From Bugulina stolonifera (Eukaryota > Bryozoa > Gymnolaemata > Cheilostomatida > Bugulidae), in assembly GCA_935421135.1 (NCBI GenBank), contig OW285192.1, positions 14,485,001 through 14,549,000 of the forward strand: a stretch of 64,000 nt of DNA. The letters are read 5' to 3'. A model generated the notes under the pieces. That model worked only from the letters and a program-made list of their open reading frames with translations, was not told the origin of the DNA and made no database searches. Positions 50,001 to 62,476 of this stretch are shown here, one piece after another. Numbering within the stretch: the stretch's first letter is position 1; every line of letters starts with the position of its first letter. The position numbers and the translations under genes are program-made.

Positions 50001-52474
50001 TAAAGGTTTAAATGTTAACACTTGGCAGTATCTGATATCAACTGCACTATACACTGTTGGATAAGCTAGAGGTTTGTATACAAATAGAAATACTAAGTGC
50101 TTCAAAGATTCTATCTACACTGCGCCTGAACTTATAAACTGTTTATCATCCTGTCATCACCATTGATTGCATTAGAAATAGTAGACTTAACAACTTGTCT
50201 GTTTGTGAAACATGCTCTAGCCTCAGCTGTTGGCAGCCTCTTATTATTGAAATAAATATCCATTCTACATTTTTATTTATCCTTAATGATAGACAGAACC
50301 ATAAAATCTAACATACACATTATTAACTTTAACAGTCTAGTTTCATGTCGAAATGGTTGTGTTATGACATAATCTCAGGTGTAGGCATAAGCAACCCATT
50401 GCTGATATATTATACCTGCGGTATATGTATAGTGTTTGCCTGCTAGAGATACAGATAATCCAATCTTGTGTGAACAGCTTCTTAAAATAATGATGCCCAG
50501 CCTGCCAGTGAGGCTAATACGGTTGGTAGGTCTACTCAATAGACCGGCCACATAATATTATAGTATTGCTATGTTATTCTATCTTGTCACCAAGATGGTA
50601 CATTACTATTGTACCTATGAAACTATCCCATCTTCCTCAACACTGATAATCAACACAAATAATGTTGAAAAGTTGACACAAGAAACAAGTAGCCTAGTAG
50701 TGTCAGTGCCGATATTGCCGTAGAGAACTCAACATACATTAGTTGGTAAATGTTCTGGTAAAACAATAAAATATAAAATTGACTCGAAAAGTGTCAAATT
50801 TCTGGAAAGGTTATGATGTATCTGTTATGAAAAATGATGTGTGTTGTGACCAGACAGTCTGTTGTCCAAATAAAGGAATGTTATCAGAAGTTCAAATGGT
50901 GCAGACAGATAGCACATGATGGTGCAGAGAAAGAGAGGAAGGCAGAAAACCTATTAAATAGAAAAATTTCAATCTGGAGTGTCAATATCACCACCACCTG
51001 TTTTTCGTAGACAGTATTTGGGATATAATATTATATATAGGCTGGCCACTGGTCACATGCAAGGTTCAGCAACAATGTGCTTGTATGTTCACTGTCACAC
51101 TGTACTTGTATGTTCACTGTCACACTGTACTTGTATGTTCACTGTCACACTGTACTTGTATGTTCGCTGTCACACTGTATATTTATGATTGTTACAACTC
51201 TAGGAGAACAATGGCCATAGAAATTCAACTTTGAATTGATATAAAATAGTATAAACAGCGGCCCAAACGCTGTCTGCAATCAATAAACTTAGAAGTCACG
51301 ATTTCATTCAGCTTAGCCTTTATTTATATTATGTAACTGTTTTACTTGTAACTTAGCTGCCTTAAATTTATGTTAAAATAAACACATTCACTGGTTGAGA
51401 ACAATTAAACATTCTTTATGCTCGATTTCATTTGCATTAATCATATTCTTAAGCGTATAGATCTAGCAGGTTCTACTGTGAAAGGCAGATTGTATATCCC
51501 AAGCCAACATAAGTCACCATTAATAATGAATATTTATGGACGGTTGATTTAGCAGCTGCTCTATAACTAGAATATACAGGCCGACAAGCTAACCATATTG
51601 TTTTTGCTTTCTAGTAAGCATTTGAGTAGTATTTTAATTTTGGTCAAATTCTGCAAGTTTCAGCCCTATTCTGCATATTGTACCAAGCAATGCTCTGCCT
51701 GCATGTAAGAGCAGCATATTTTGAAAAGATTTACTAATGTTGTAATGCCCCTACAAAATGTATATTAGTTTTATATAATATTAATCAAAGACAAAATTAT
51801 TGTACTAATGTAGAAGATGGAAGTTTTAGTTAAAGTGAGCAAATTACAGCTTACATCCTGTGGCTCTCAACTGTACTATATTATAGATCTAGTGATGGCA
51901 GGCTACTGTAAGGGAGGGAGGTGCAATATCCTCCAGTATTTTGATGGATGTAATATTAAACTGTCTGCCTATTTAGTTGATGGCAGATCAGCTGGCGTGA
52001 TAACCTCATACCAGAGAGTAATGACTACCAACACCAACACGTAGCTGGTAAGGTTGTCAGTAGCGATATATAGAGGCTGACTTGGTGTTATCCGCTTTGC
52101 TGCAGTGGTATTGTCAACCATGGTAATGGATGGAATATTGTTTAGGGTGGTAGTGGTTATACCTTTTTTTCAGGGTGGTAATGGTTATAGTTTGACTTTT
52201 GATTCAGGGTGGTACCGATAATAATGTGGTACCAGTTTCTCAAAAGGAGGCTACGGTTGGTAGAAGCGGATAAGTAGTTTTGTTCTAGTCTTAGATCTAT
52301 GAATTGTATATAATTTAACTTACCTTTCAGTGCCACACTGTGTTCTGGCACGTCCAGAGGACTGAATCCCATACTGACATAGGCTTTCTTAACTTCTCCA
52401 CATTGCACATTTGAGTCTATACAGGTGAACTTAGAAATGACAAGAAGTGTCAATAATAGAGTTACTCCTGCCAT
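32010..52474 (-). CDS. GPC-like: Glypican (GPI-anchored heparan sulfate proteoglycan), 12 exons, 666 aa
   Basis: Exons on the minus strand: 52474-52324, 45651-45493, 39496-39327, 38565-38344, 37420-37255, 36683-36547, 35912-35650, 35378-35197, 34996-34949, 34740-34656, 32792-32705, 32339-32010; all phases join. A signal peptide (MAGVTLLLTLLVIS) is followed by the glypican core. Outside the signal peptide there are exactly 14 cysteines, the family hallmark. They include the ICPAGFSCC motif, YLSCV, FCSHCRGL, KPCADYC, KGCL, TGCGEP and RCWNG. PFGTVP (exon 4) and NNPEV (exon 8) are also family motifs. Ser-Gly glycanation sites lie after the core: GSGSG near residue 525, YSSGW near 545 after an acidic run, and SEGSGSG near 563. 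The last about 15 residues are hydrophobic (SLVIISLLYAILLAS), as expected for a GPI signal. Family knowledge: glypicans modulate Wnt, Hedgehog, BMP and FGF signalling at the cell surface. An upstream in-frame TTG is ignored; the ATG directly before the hydrophobic stretch is the start. Confidence 0.95.
32827..32924. repeat. ATGTAC/TATATA satellite, left part
   Basis: Tandem units of about 23-24 bases made of palindromes (TACATGTACTGTACATATAT). It lies in the glypican intron between exons 10 and 11. It is interrupted by the transposon at 32925-34344 and resumes afterwards. Confidence 0.85.
33461..33632. repeat. Near-perfect 172-bp palindrome (foldback element)
   Basis: Both arms start GTGGCTACATGAGTGGGGTT and continue TTGATATTATTAAAAAT, meeting in an AT-rich centre near 33546. 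The only visible differences are one substitution and a small indel. It is probably a second, foldback MITE inserted inside the hAT-like element. Confidence 0.9.
34219..34244. repeat. GC-rich hairpin inside the hAT-like element
   Basis: GCGGGAGGGCGCTGCGCCCC followed by TCCCGC is almost self-complementary, in a locally very GC-rich island (34190-34300). This contrasts sharply with the AT-rich surroundings. Confidence 0.75.
34345..34612. repeat. ATGTAC/TATATA satellite, right part
   Basis: About eleven units of TATATATACATGTACTGTACA, with variants carrying CGTAC. Every unit is palindromic, so all six frames read as Tyr/Ile/Cys/Met/Thr repeats; the overlapping open frames are artefacts. It ends only about 45 bases from glypican exon 10 (34740-34656). 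Confidence 0.92.
39035..39145 (+). repeat. Short tandem duplications in a glypican intron
   Basis: Two local repeats: GTAGAGATCATTGGAC (first copy with GCAGAGATCATTGGAC) and a perfect doubling of GCAGGATGACGACAAGT. Confidence 0.7.
39497..45492. other. Glypican intron 2, nothing coding found
   Basis: A 6-kb intron between exons 2 and 3. It holds a 17-base C homopolymer and AT-rich unique sequence. Scattered short open frames lack splice or motif support on either strand. Confidence 0.6.
40646..40662 (+). repeat. Poly-C tract (17 C)
   Basis: An uninterrupted run of 17 cytosines in an AT-rich intron. It is likely unstable and prone to sequencing error, and could form an i-motif/G-quadruplex pair. 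Confidence 0.9.
45652..52323. other. Glypican intron 1, nothing coding found
   Basis: A 6.7-kb first intron. It contains AGAGGAGGTGGA repeats near 49810-49850, GGCAGTGTAGCCT repeats near 49010-49055 and a 25-bp minisatellite. An intronic enhancer is possible, as in many first introns, but no specific evidence is seen. Confidence 0.6.
51080..51179 (+). repeat. 25-bp minisatellite, four copies
   Basis: Tandem CTTGTATGTTCACTGTCACA units ending CTGTA. The fourth copy has TTCGCTG for TTCACTG. Confidence 0.9.
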
Positions 52475-53003
52475 TCTTACAGTAGTGTGACAGCGGCAGC
52501 AACAGCAGTCAGTTCTTCTCAACCACTAGAATATATCTGCAGAGCTGTTCATGGATAAGTTTTCATTTGTTGATGAAATCAACTTTTGGGAAAATCCCAA
52601 AAATGAATGACTAAGCACAGCTATTCCTTCTACCCAGTTACTAAATAGTAAATAAAATCTATAACAAAAATATTTCAATCCTTTTAACCTACTATATGAT
52701 TATAATATGATTAGAGGAAGAGTTGAGCAGTCTGGTTGATAAACTAGTGTCTAACTCAATTAATGTCAAGTGTAGTAATAGCACCTTTTGTATCATTAGC
52801 TCCACAGTAAATAAAATCAAACATACCTTGTTAGTGCATACCAGTCTGTGTTCATATTATAAGACCTTCGACCAATAAGCTTCCAGCACTAACCACAATA
52901 CCTAACGACCAAGCTGAAGAAAGAGTAGATAACTTCCAAATATGATCCACAGTACATGCAATTGAAGACTATAACGTAGTACACAATATCAGTCACTACC
53001 TGT
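52475..53003. other. Presumed glypican 5' leader and promoter region
   Basis: Directly upstream of the glypican ATG there is a CAGCAGCAACAGC-rich leader (to about 52510). Beyond it is AT-rich sequence without a clear TATA box or initiator. Confidence 0.35.
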
Positions 53004-53155
53004 TTATTCAAACCTCACATCGAGCTCTTGGCTCTGCAGAAGTTCACTGTCTTTGTTGGTCTGGAACATGTCATGTATTGCTCTCAACACCACAGCATCA
53101 AAAGGGTCAAAGTAAGAGGTCAACAGGCCCGTTTGAAGCTGCACATCTGACAATA
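53004..53155 (-). CDS. Orphan terminal exon, unrecognised protein
   Basis: A minus-strand acceptor (CCTAAAG) opens a 50-codon frame ending in TAA. The encoded peptide is protein-like, with LSDVQLQTGLLTSYFDPFDA near the start and a charged end (LDVRFE). An overlapping AATAAA follows the stop. A 22-base segment at 54622-54601 has a good acceptor and donor and would join in phase, but is too short to trust. I found no further upstream exon before the DOCK gene at 57050. It may be the last exon of a small gene lying between DOCK and the glypican. No family is recognised. Confidence 0.35.
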
Positions 53156-56100
53156 CTTTAGGTGTGTCTAATCATTTACTGTATTACCACGCTATTGCCT
53201 AATGTTAAATACACTGGTAAATTACTCATAACTTTGTACAGAACTGATACAGTTGCATCCCCTTCCATGAGCATACCTGTGCAAACAGTCTTAGTTTTTA
53301 TTACATGAAATAATCCATATAGCAGACATAAAAATAAAAGGTTGAGTTCACTCCTTGTTATTGTTATCTTATTGCTTGTGAACACTTTAGTGTTTACAGG
53401 TCAGACACTACTTGTATATCATTTCATACATGTAGTTGCTGATACATGTACTTAGCAATATCACCTACAATGTACACCCACACAACCATTAGTCTAGGTT
53501 TTATCTAACACATTTAGGATATTCAACATATCTAGGACTATCTCATTAGACACCCACCTACTCATCAACTCATGGTTTACTAAACAATCCGAGTTGTTCT
53601 TACTTTAACTTTTTCCAACAGACGTGTGAATACAGTTAGACTACTGGAAAGGAAGCGTTTTTGCCTGGCAAAGCAAAAGAATTTATAAAAATAAGTCCTT
53701 ACAGCAAAACAGAGATGTAGCGGCTGGCGTACCATACCATAACACTGCGTGGCTCTTCCAGTTTGAGTGAATGACTGTATGTATACGTACATATATAATC
53801 ACAAAACTAGGAGAGCACCGTCAACTCAATAACATAATTTATAGGATTTGGCGGTTACATCACCACCCCCAGGTTTGTCTTCCAGAAAACTTTCGGGTGA
53901 GCGATGAAGCAGAATAAATGACCAAATTTTGATGTTCCAACTGGGTTTTAGAATGAAATTCAACGCCCAAGAGATGAACTAGACTTCTGTATAATCTGAA
54001 GGAATTATTATACCAGCAATTTCTCCGAATTATACATATCTGCATATATTACCAACTAAAAATAGTTGTACAGTCTTATATCAAAAACTAAGACCTTGCC
54101 CTCAAGGTCTACCGCTAAAAAAAGTACAGCAGCACTAGTGTCTGTATTTCGAAAGGCTTATCTAAGTTAGCCAATACTGAGTTTTAAGCTGATGATTAAA
54201 ATTTGAAGAGCAAAAAATTTCAAAGTTATTACAAAAAAGATAACCATATACATGTACATGTAGGTTACTATTCCAACAGGAGAATTTTAAATTAATGTTA
54301 GATAACCAATTTAAAGTATAATATTTGTGTACTAAATATTCCTGGATGACACCTAGATGATAGGACTCTGTGGCCTAGAGACAGGAAAATGACTAGGTGT
54401 AGAATTTTAATCTTTTTGTGAAACCGCCCACCCCATAAAACTCCTGAGTAACACATTAAAATGAAAGTATTATATTTCACAACAGATAAAACTCACTAAA
54501 CAGTCATCCTAACATGACCAGCAAAAAATAAAATGTATTAGTTTATTACCTGTTGTGAATCAGATCTTTATACCAGTACAGTCAAGTGCAAAAAACGTAC
54601 CAGGGTTTGATTGAGTCGACACCTGAAAGTTAGCTGTGTTTTAGTCTCCAATTATTTAAAATCTTGTACCACATGAAACAATTCCTATTTGTATAAACAA
54701 ACTGATATAGCACCTACAACAACCTGTGGAGCCAATGTGAGCTGGTAGGCTACCCTAAACCCGCCGTTGCAGTTTCCTTTGAGGCCAATTCATTATATCT
54801 TGCTAGGGAATCAAGTTATTATTTGCTCAAAACCACCCAGAGTAGAGAAAGCTGTCTCAAAGTCATGTTTAGTTGAACCCACTAAAAGTTAACTGCTGCT
54901 CGAGATCTGATTTCCCACCTCTAAGAGGGGGTGTTGTCGGAAGAAACGTGGCTTTAGCTGGGAACAACTCGCTCGAGCTTCAAAGCTTTGGTGTGCCTAC
55001 ATCTCCTATACCAAAGTTCTCAGTCCTGCATCTCGTCTTGAGAACTAAACCTGCTAGTTGCTGGGTGGTGAAGTAAAACAGTGACAAGTCTATAAATTTC
55101 TCAGATGTCAAACAGTTTGTAGTTTCCACAATGGAAAATACACTGTGTAGTACAGTACAATACCTATACATAATATTGGTAAGTATACTGACAGTTCCAT
55201 GACATAGTCATTAATCTCCAGCCTTGTAATACCATCCTCAGCATTTCTATATAACTTATATCACCACCAAAGGATGTAATAAATTACAGTATCAATTATT
55301 TTTGTGACAGCTTTTTGTCTAATATAGCAGTAGCTGCAGCCTTACAACTATAACAAACTAATATTTATTTAATCTCAACGTACATGTCCTCTGGATCCAT
55401 CATCAAACAAATTCTTCAATTTTTATTCAAAACTATATACATGCAGAAATCTAACAATATTCTTGTCACTATTTCACTTGTATAGGCCTACTTGAACTGT
55501 TTAACAAAAACGGATTGCAATTGTTGAAGCTTTCCATACGAGGATCAAGCAAAATATTATGATCATCAATTAGATGTATCATAATTATTCCTATTAGTAC
55601 AATGCAGCAATGGAACAGGGGGAAACGACTCCAATTCCACAATATTCTAAGTGTGGTTGAGTTGTGACTGCTGCCAGAGGTTTCTTGGCTCAGCTCTGCA
55701 AGTGCAAGAGCACTGCATTGACTGTACTGAGTATCTATTCTTGTGATTCATTAAAATGTTTTCATCCCACATAGATTAATAAAATATAATTTGCCAAGGA
55801 TTAAGAATAATTTAAATATTTTAGGACTGCCTAACATGTTTACAGTAATACCCGACCTAACCTCTTGCATATCTCAATATGTGCAATATTTTGTACTGGC
55901 TCTATTTAGGCCTACATGCAACCATAAACATTGTTTATGGTCGCAACTTGCTATAGTATAACAAATTTGACTAACATGAAGCAAAAAAGAGCTTGATAAT
56001 CTTATTTATTTAAAAGGCAAAATAGCTATAGCAATATGATGTATCTAGACGTCACAAAACCATGCCACATTGAGTACAAAATGTACATTTTTTACTTATT

Positions 56101-57049
56101 GAATTGGTGTAGAATTTTGAAAGTGATTGTTACTTCAGGCAGCTAGCCATTCAAGAGCCACTAATTTAATTTTGACTTCTCCAATTAGTAATATATGTAT
56201 GAAACCAGTGTTTGAATTGTACTATGTAGTTTTCTATTTTAGACAAACTGCTGTTAGACAAGTTCCATAAAATACACAAATGAACATACAAAATAATAAT
56301 AATAATTGTAGCAGTGAATGGTGTTTACTTTTGTAACTTTTAAGAAAGGAAATAGATCTTTAGGTAATAACTAGAATATTTGGTGCACTAATAGCTCATA
56401 CAAGTATATCACAATGCTCATCCCCCATTTAATAATATATTACTAGATATAGTACAACACAGCAAAATAAAAAAATATTATGTATTTTACAATAAAAATC
56501 CATTACTAATCATAGAGTTAATATATTAAGGCAGAATCATTCTGTATGCACATCTGTTGATAGAGATGGGTTGAATATTACTATAATAGATTATATAATA
56601 AGTATCATGGTATTAGAAGCTTGTCTACGAAAGAATATTATAACAAAAAATAAGATACTAAACATTTTTAATATAGTTACAAAATTCATGTTTTACTATA
56701 AATTGCCTATATGAAAGAATCCGGAAGATGATTACAAATAGTAAGCCTATGATATTTAGATGGCTCTGTTAAAAGGAAGTAAACCTGGGATATACACCAT
56801 CATGTAATATATAGTAATATTACTATAGATCTATTAATAATAATACTGTATATCATAACACAAATATAAAATATATCATGATTATTTGTATTGTAATATA
56901 TATTGTGATCTGTACCTTCACAAAAATTAGAGCGACCAAAGGCAAAAGATGAATTTTTGCACTAGAGTTCTTCATAATACTATGTTTAATGTTTTCAGTA
57001 TAACTGTATGTAGTTGCAGTAGTGAGCAGGAAGATGTTGCTTAAAGTAA
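53156..57049. other. Intergenic between the orphan exon and DOCK, mostly unassigned
   Basis: Nothing is firmly supported. A GC-richer block at 54870-55080 is open in one frame on both strands. The 3' flank of DOCK lies just below 57050, with AT-rich sequence and no well-placed AATAAA. Confidence 0.4.
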
Positions 57050-60000
57050 CTAAGCTGAACTGCTGGACGTTGTGTTAGCAAGATGTAGAGAGTTCCTTTG
57101 ATCGAGATGCAGGGCATTCATTACTTCTGTCAGCAACTAAAATTAACATAAAACCTTTCCATATAGTGAGAGAATTCTAAGACTTTAATGGAATCGGTAG
57201 GCCTACTGCTTAAGACATGAAAATAATATTGGAAATGGAGCATGCCCTATTGAAAAGATAGGTTTATCCTAGCACGTCTGTAATAATTTCTGATTCAAAA
57301 GAAGGAATGCATGATGCATAAAAGTTCAACTGAGAAAATCATAATCTGTAAATTTATTGTCTCCTATTTCATGAAGACAATATCATTAGGTAACCACAAT
57401 GATGAAGTTTACAACTGTGGAGTTATGCCAGTGGAATGGCTAAGTACAATAGTATCACTTTAATCTAGAGGTATCACTTTAAACTAAATCAACCTGTGGA
57501 AGTCACATGTGCTGGAGATGAAATCAATTTGATTCAATATCTACTAATTGTCCATTCAGATTCAGCTAATGAAGGTGATATAATGAAATCACTTGCACTC
57601 TGCTAAGGAATATGTTAGAAAGTCAGGGTAACATTATGTAGTCTAATAACCACTCACACCAATGAAGCACACAAAGCACACTTTAGCAGGTTAGAATTAG
57701 ATTGCCAAGATGTACTGCAGTTTAAGTTTTGGGAGGGCCCAGTGAAAGAATGAGGGCTACTATGTACATGTAAAATCCTGAATCTAGTAAAATATTATCC
57801 AAAAAAAGTTAAAGAAAAACTGCTAAGTTTCACTCTATCTTACCTTTAACATTCAACATCTTAAACAACATGAACAACTCTTGTTTCAAATTAATTGATA
57901 TAGTTCATATAGATTACTTTATTTTCTCTTAAAATCACTCTCAGGGCAATCTTGAAGGTTGGGTGAGCTGGATATAGCAGGAGATGTTAATATAACAAAG
58001 CACAACACCATGAAATACCAAAAACACAAACAATAAACTTAAAAGTTAGTAAGAACAACTTGTAAAATAGTAGACCTACTGCTAGCAAATATAATATTTT
58101 CATGCTAAATTGAATTAAACTGTGTGTTGATTCTAATACATGTAATATATACAGGCACTTGGTGATGACTGATGGCACCATCAGACCATCAGGGACTATA
58201 TTATGATATAGGCCTGCAATAGATTATAAACTGCAACGTGGATGACCAACTATAACCAACAGAGGGAGGCGAGGATATTTGTTAGTAACACCAGTGTGAC
58301 AGAGAAATGAGGCAGCCTGGCTTCTAGCAATGTTGTAACAGGATAAACATCTCAACATCTAATATAAAAATTTATGATCGCAGTAAAGTTGCAAACACAG
58401 CATTAAACACTTCAGACATGCAGTTGAAGATTAATTTGCAACAGAACAGAGTTTACCTGAGGGGAGTGGATCAGTTCCTATACAAGAAATAAAGTTGATA
58501 TCATTTATCTACAGCTAGTGTTTGACTAGCATATAATTGACAAATTTTATTAACCATTATTACTATAAGATTACTAGGCTACATTTATTTGAAAAATCAT
58601 TATTTTACATCCAAATGTGGTCTTAGAGGTGCAAAGGAAAACACTTTCATAGGAAAACACTATTCACAGGCAAGCATTTTATTATTACCGAAGAGGTGCA
58701 CAATAATGAATTAATAAATGTTTTATCATAAGGACGTTGAGAAAGCAGGCATTAAGACATTTAGCACACAATCTATAAACAAAGTGTAGAAATTTTACAG
58801 CAAAATTGACAACAGAAAATTTGATAAACATATTCAAGGCTCTATCACCCATGACCGACAGATCACAAAACACACTGCGAAGAACTTACAGTAGTGGTGT
58901 GATGGGGACCACTGCCAAGCATGAGAGTGCATATTGCATACATTATTTATATTTATTGAAACATGTTTCAATAATTAAATATTATTCCACATGTATGTTA
59001 CCCACAACACAAAAATTAGCATATTCAATCCACCAATTAATCCGGTAAGCTGACATTATCATATGATATACACTCTTGGATTCTATGATTGCAGGTCTAT
59101 TACAAAATAATTCAAATTTAAATAATATTTAAATTATAGACATAATTGTTACACTGCCAGCAACACAACCTCTTCAGAGCTAAGCCCTACAGTTTGCATT
59201 TCACATGGCTTCGATTAGATGTAACTGTTTCAAAGAGATAATATAAGCAGGAACTGCCAATTTACCGAAACAAAAATCCGTTGCTAAATATTGATAATGT
59301 AGCATGGGCTTAAACACAAGATTTCTAAAAGGTATATCATACTGGGTAGTGTGCTAAGGGGTTTAGCGATTTTGTACATCTGATGTTTTCGAAGCAAGAA
59401 ATTTATTTTTTGAGCAGTCAGAGACATGTTTCCCATTCATGGAAATACCAGTCTTTGACTGTGGTTTGAACCCCGGTCTCTATGGCACCTAATCGCCTAG
59501 CACACCGAACAGAACATGCTACCACTACACCAGCTCAGCAACCTTTAAAAAGGAAGAACCGTTGGTGAGCAGTAGACATGCTCTGAGCTAATTGTACACA
59601 AGGCACCCCTCATATTATGGCCACCTTGCTGTGTACAGGGGTTTAGAAAATGTGTTTTATATTATGTTTTGTGGGCAAGGAATTCATCCTTTTTCCATGG
59701 ATGTGAAACAATTCTCTCACTGCTCAAAAGATATATTCCTTGCCTAAAAAACATCATACTGGGTAGTGTTTTCCATTATTTATCATGAAACAGATGTTAG
59801 TGGTAGGCTTCAATTATATTGCACAAAGAACCTCCTTTAAAGCTAACCTCTGTAATCATCGATGGAACTCAAACCTGGATTCAGGCTGATGAATTTCTTC
59901 ATTGTTGCAAGTACTAACTGAACAACTACAGTGTAAGCCATCTTTATTAGAAATAAACTAACAATATATTTAAATGTTCATCAAATTATTATAAATATTA

Positions 60001-62476
60001 CACATGAATAGGCCTATATATGTAACATTCACGAACAATATTTAATGTAAGTACTGCTGTCTCAAAATATACCTCACCACGTGCATAAAGATGCATCCGT
60101 ATTTGAACATAATTATAATACCAAGTAACACGTTTTAGATGAGTTGGATTTTGATTTGATAAGATAAAAATGATACCATATACATATACATGTAAAATAC
60201 TCCATACAATAAAAATAATTATAAAAATTTCAAGATAGCATTATTTCAGTGCAACAATATTTTGCGCCTTCTTAAAAAGTATGAAAGAAAAAGAAATGTT
60301 GGAAATAAAACTAAAGCATGCTGAGGGAAACTCTCCGAGACCTCAGGACACTTGGACCAAGAGAGGACTTTTCATGGAAATGTATGCACATGGTGCAGGG
60401 AAAACCTGCTTTATTCTTGATATTAAGTATTGTGTAATAGCTACATCTATGTGTAGAATAGATAGTAACATTTCGTCAATTTCTTTCTACCACTACCTAA
60501 AATAAAAAAGAATATGAGCAATTAGAGAGCAGATTAGTAGCCTTATTTCATGTCACCTTGTATTACATATTACTGACTGACTATGCATTACATATTAATG
60601 CTTGACTAACTTACAGACATTGAAATGCTAATGAAATTCCTGGCAAGAAGAACTATTTAGAGTTTTTCACTGTCTAGCAAGTTTCACCGAATCTGCTCAC
60701 TATGGAAATAACAACCAGTGCTGTACTGTCAGGTGTAGAGCACATGAACTAGTTGGTAGTAGTAATAGTTAGTGATAATGTCACACCTGCTTACCAAGAC
60801 AAAAGTAATAAAACAACACATTAAACATAATATTTATTATTATGATCTATATCTTCGAGCAGTGCATTCTTTCATGTATACTGTCAATTGATTGTGGAAG
60901 GGTATCACAACTGATTGAAACTCATGCTAACGCACATGAGACTAAACAAAAATAAGAATGCACCATATTTTTTTAATGATTATTACATAATACATAGTAC
61001 TCAGCTCTCTTTCATGAGTGCTGCCTATCTGGAGTCTTTTTAAAAATTTAAATTAAAATCATAGTGTCAAATCTTAATTAGATATTGTTTATTGCAATGC
61101 AATAAAAAAGGAAATAAAATTAAAAGTTTTTTTTTAAATATTTGCTGTGACTGGATGACTCCAATTAGCCTGACAGCGCTGTAACATCACCTCTTATGAC
61201 TTACCAAACATTAGCCACCAAACACATCCGCAGTCACAATAACCGTTAGGCCCATGGAAAGTAATATTGCATTCATTCCGATTGTATACCTGTAACCTTG
61301 CACACGATATAATTGCATGGTATTACAATATTCTATGACGCCACAGCCACATTCTGTTTCCGTTCGCTGCGCGATGCCAAGTTTCAACGAGCAAATATGA
61401 TTGAATGATTGAATACTTGACTCACTCAGTAGACCAGTAAGCTGTGAGTGTAGCAGAAACGGAAAATACACTGACCTGCTCAGAAAGAATCTCCTGTAGC
61501 CTCTCTTTGATAATCTTAAAGTTAGCGACAAGTGACTCATGATACTGGAACTGCTCAGCATCCACCTCCCGACTGTTTACCTCTAGGGCAGCGTTACAAA
61601 CCGTAGCAAACTCTCTATAGAACACAACGTGACAAATGCAGTTGACACAGGGAAAACAAATGGCCATCCACTGAGGGGCAATTGGCCTTCTAAAATAAAA
61701 CTGTGTTTTAAGAATGCCAAATCTAAAGGAGAACTGGAAGTAAATAGAAGAGGTCAATTAAGTAGCCGACCTCTGATAACACAAGACTAATTTGTAAACG
61801 TAAACTAGAGGGAGACAATACCTATAAATTAGTATATTATTTAATAATAAAGAGGTAGAAACCTACATGGGTCTCTCTGCACTCAATGGATAAGTGGAAA
61901 TTGTTTTAGCCTCCCATGGTGTATTATTTGTTTCGTTTGAACCAGTGGGAAAGGAGATATTAAATGATGAGGGAATGCCATAAAATATGATAAATTGATA
62001 ATTAAATTCACTTCATTAATCCATTTTGATAAACTATCTCAGACAGATCAGCCTATTCATCCATAAAAGAGTTATTTGAGTCACATGGTAAGACTATGTT
62101 CTGGTTAACACTGCATTCCTAAATGGTGGAATTGGTAAACCACAAGTAGCGATTGAGTCAAGGGTTGGCCTACAGGAGGCCTTGCCAATGTAATATCAGC
62201 ATACCAGACCTGGATATTGCAGTACTGTGGGATACCATTGGTAAAACCACATGTTGGTGCACAGACAGACCCCACAGGCCACTAACGACCATGCAGGGTG
62301 GACCACCCAATCAGAGGGAATACTGATAGGCTCATAAGGAGAATGTATCTACCTGAACACTGCCTTTAGCCGGTCCACATGCTGCGCAGATAGTTTGAGT
62401 TTGGAAGCAGCACCAGGAGAGAGGAAAGCCTCAGCATACACCATTGGACCAGCGTTTACTTGTGCACTTACTGCTC
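57050..62476 (-). CDS. DOCK9-like: DOCK-D (zizimin, DOCK9/10/11-type) Rho GEF, last three exons, partial
   Basis: Three minus-strand exons join in phase: 62476-62353, 61614-61476 and 57136-57050. They encode the end of the catalytic DHR-2 domain. The first exon carries AQVNAGPMVYAEAFL and ends in DRLKAVFR, the second carries ALEVN and QFQYHESL. These match the terminal DHR-2 helices of DOCK9-11, where QVNAGPLAYA and a VFR..F..AC..AL.VN pattern are conserved. The last exon gives 28 residues ending in a serine-rich tail (TTSSSSA) like the Ser-rich end I recall for DOCK9. Family knowledge: DOCK-D proteins activate Cdc42 and Rac at membranes during cytoskeletal remodelling. The 5' part lies beyond the right edge; I could not find the preceding exon between 62477 and 64000. 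The 4.3-kb last intron is long. An alternative is read-through of the GTCAGT donor at 61476 to a stop at 61422. Confidence 0.85.
59381..59755. mobile_element. MITE with long terminal inverted repeats and a tRNA-like core
   Basis: The left end TGATGTTTTCGAAGCAAGAA (continuing through GAGCAGTCAGAGACATGTTT) is inverted-repeated at the right end with about 75-80% match over roughly 65 bases. Inside, on the minus strand, lie GCTGGTGTAGTGGTAGCATG (A-box like) and CCGGGGTTCAAACC (B-box). A 17-base direct repeat, ATCATACTGGGTAGTGT, lies to the left (59336-59352) and abuts the right end (59753-59769). It lies in the last intron of the DOCK gene and is related to 13230-13410. Confidence 0.65.

Noticed and set aside
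57104..60505. Plus-strand frame at 60281-60505 and other short frames in the DOCK last intron
   Set aside because: AT-rich chance frames without motifs; the strand is opposite to the host gene and there are no splice signals.
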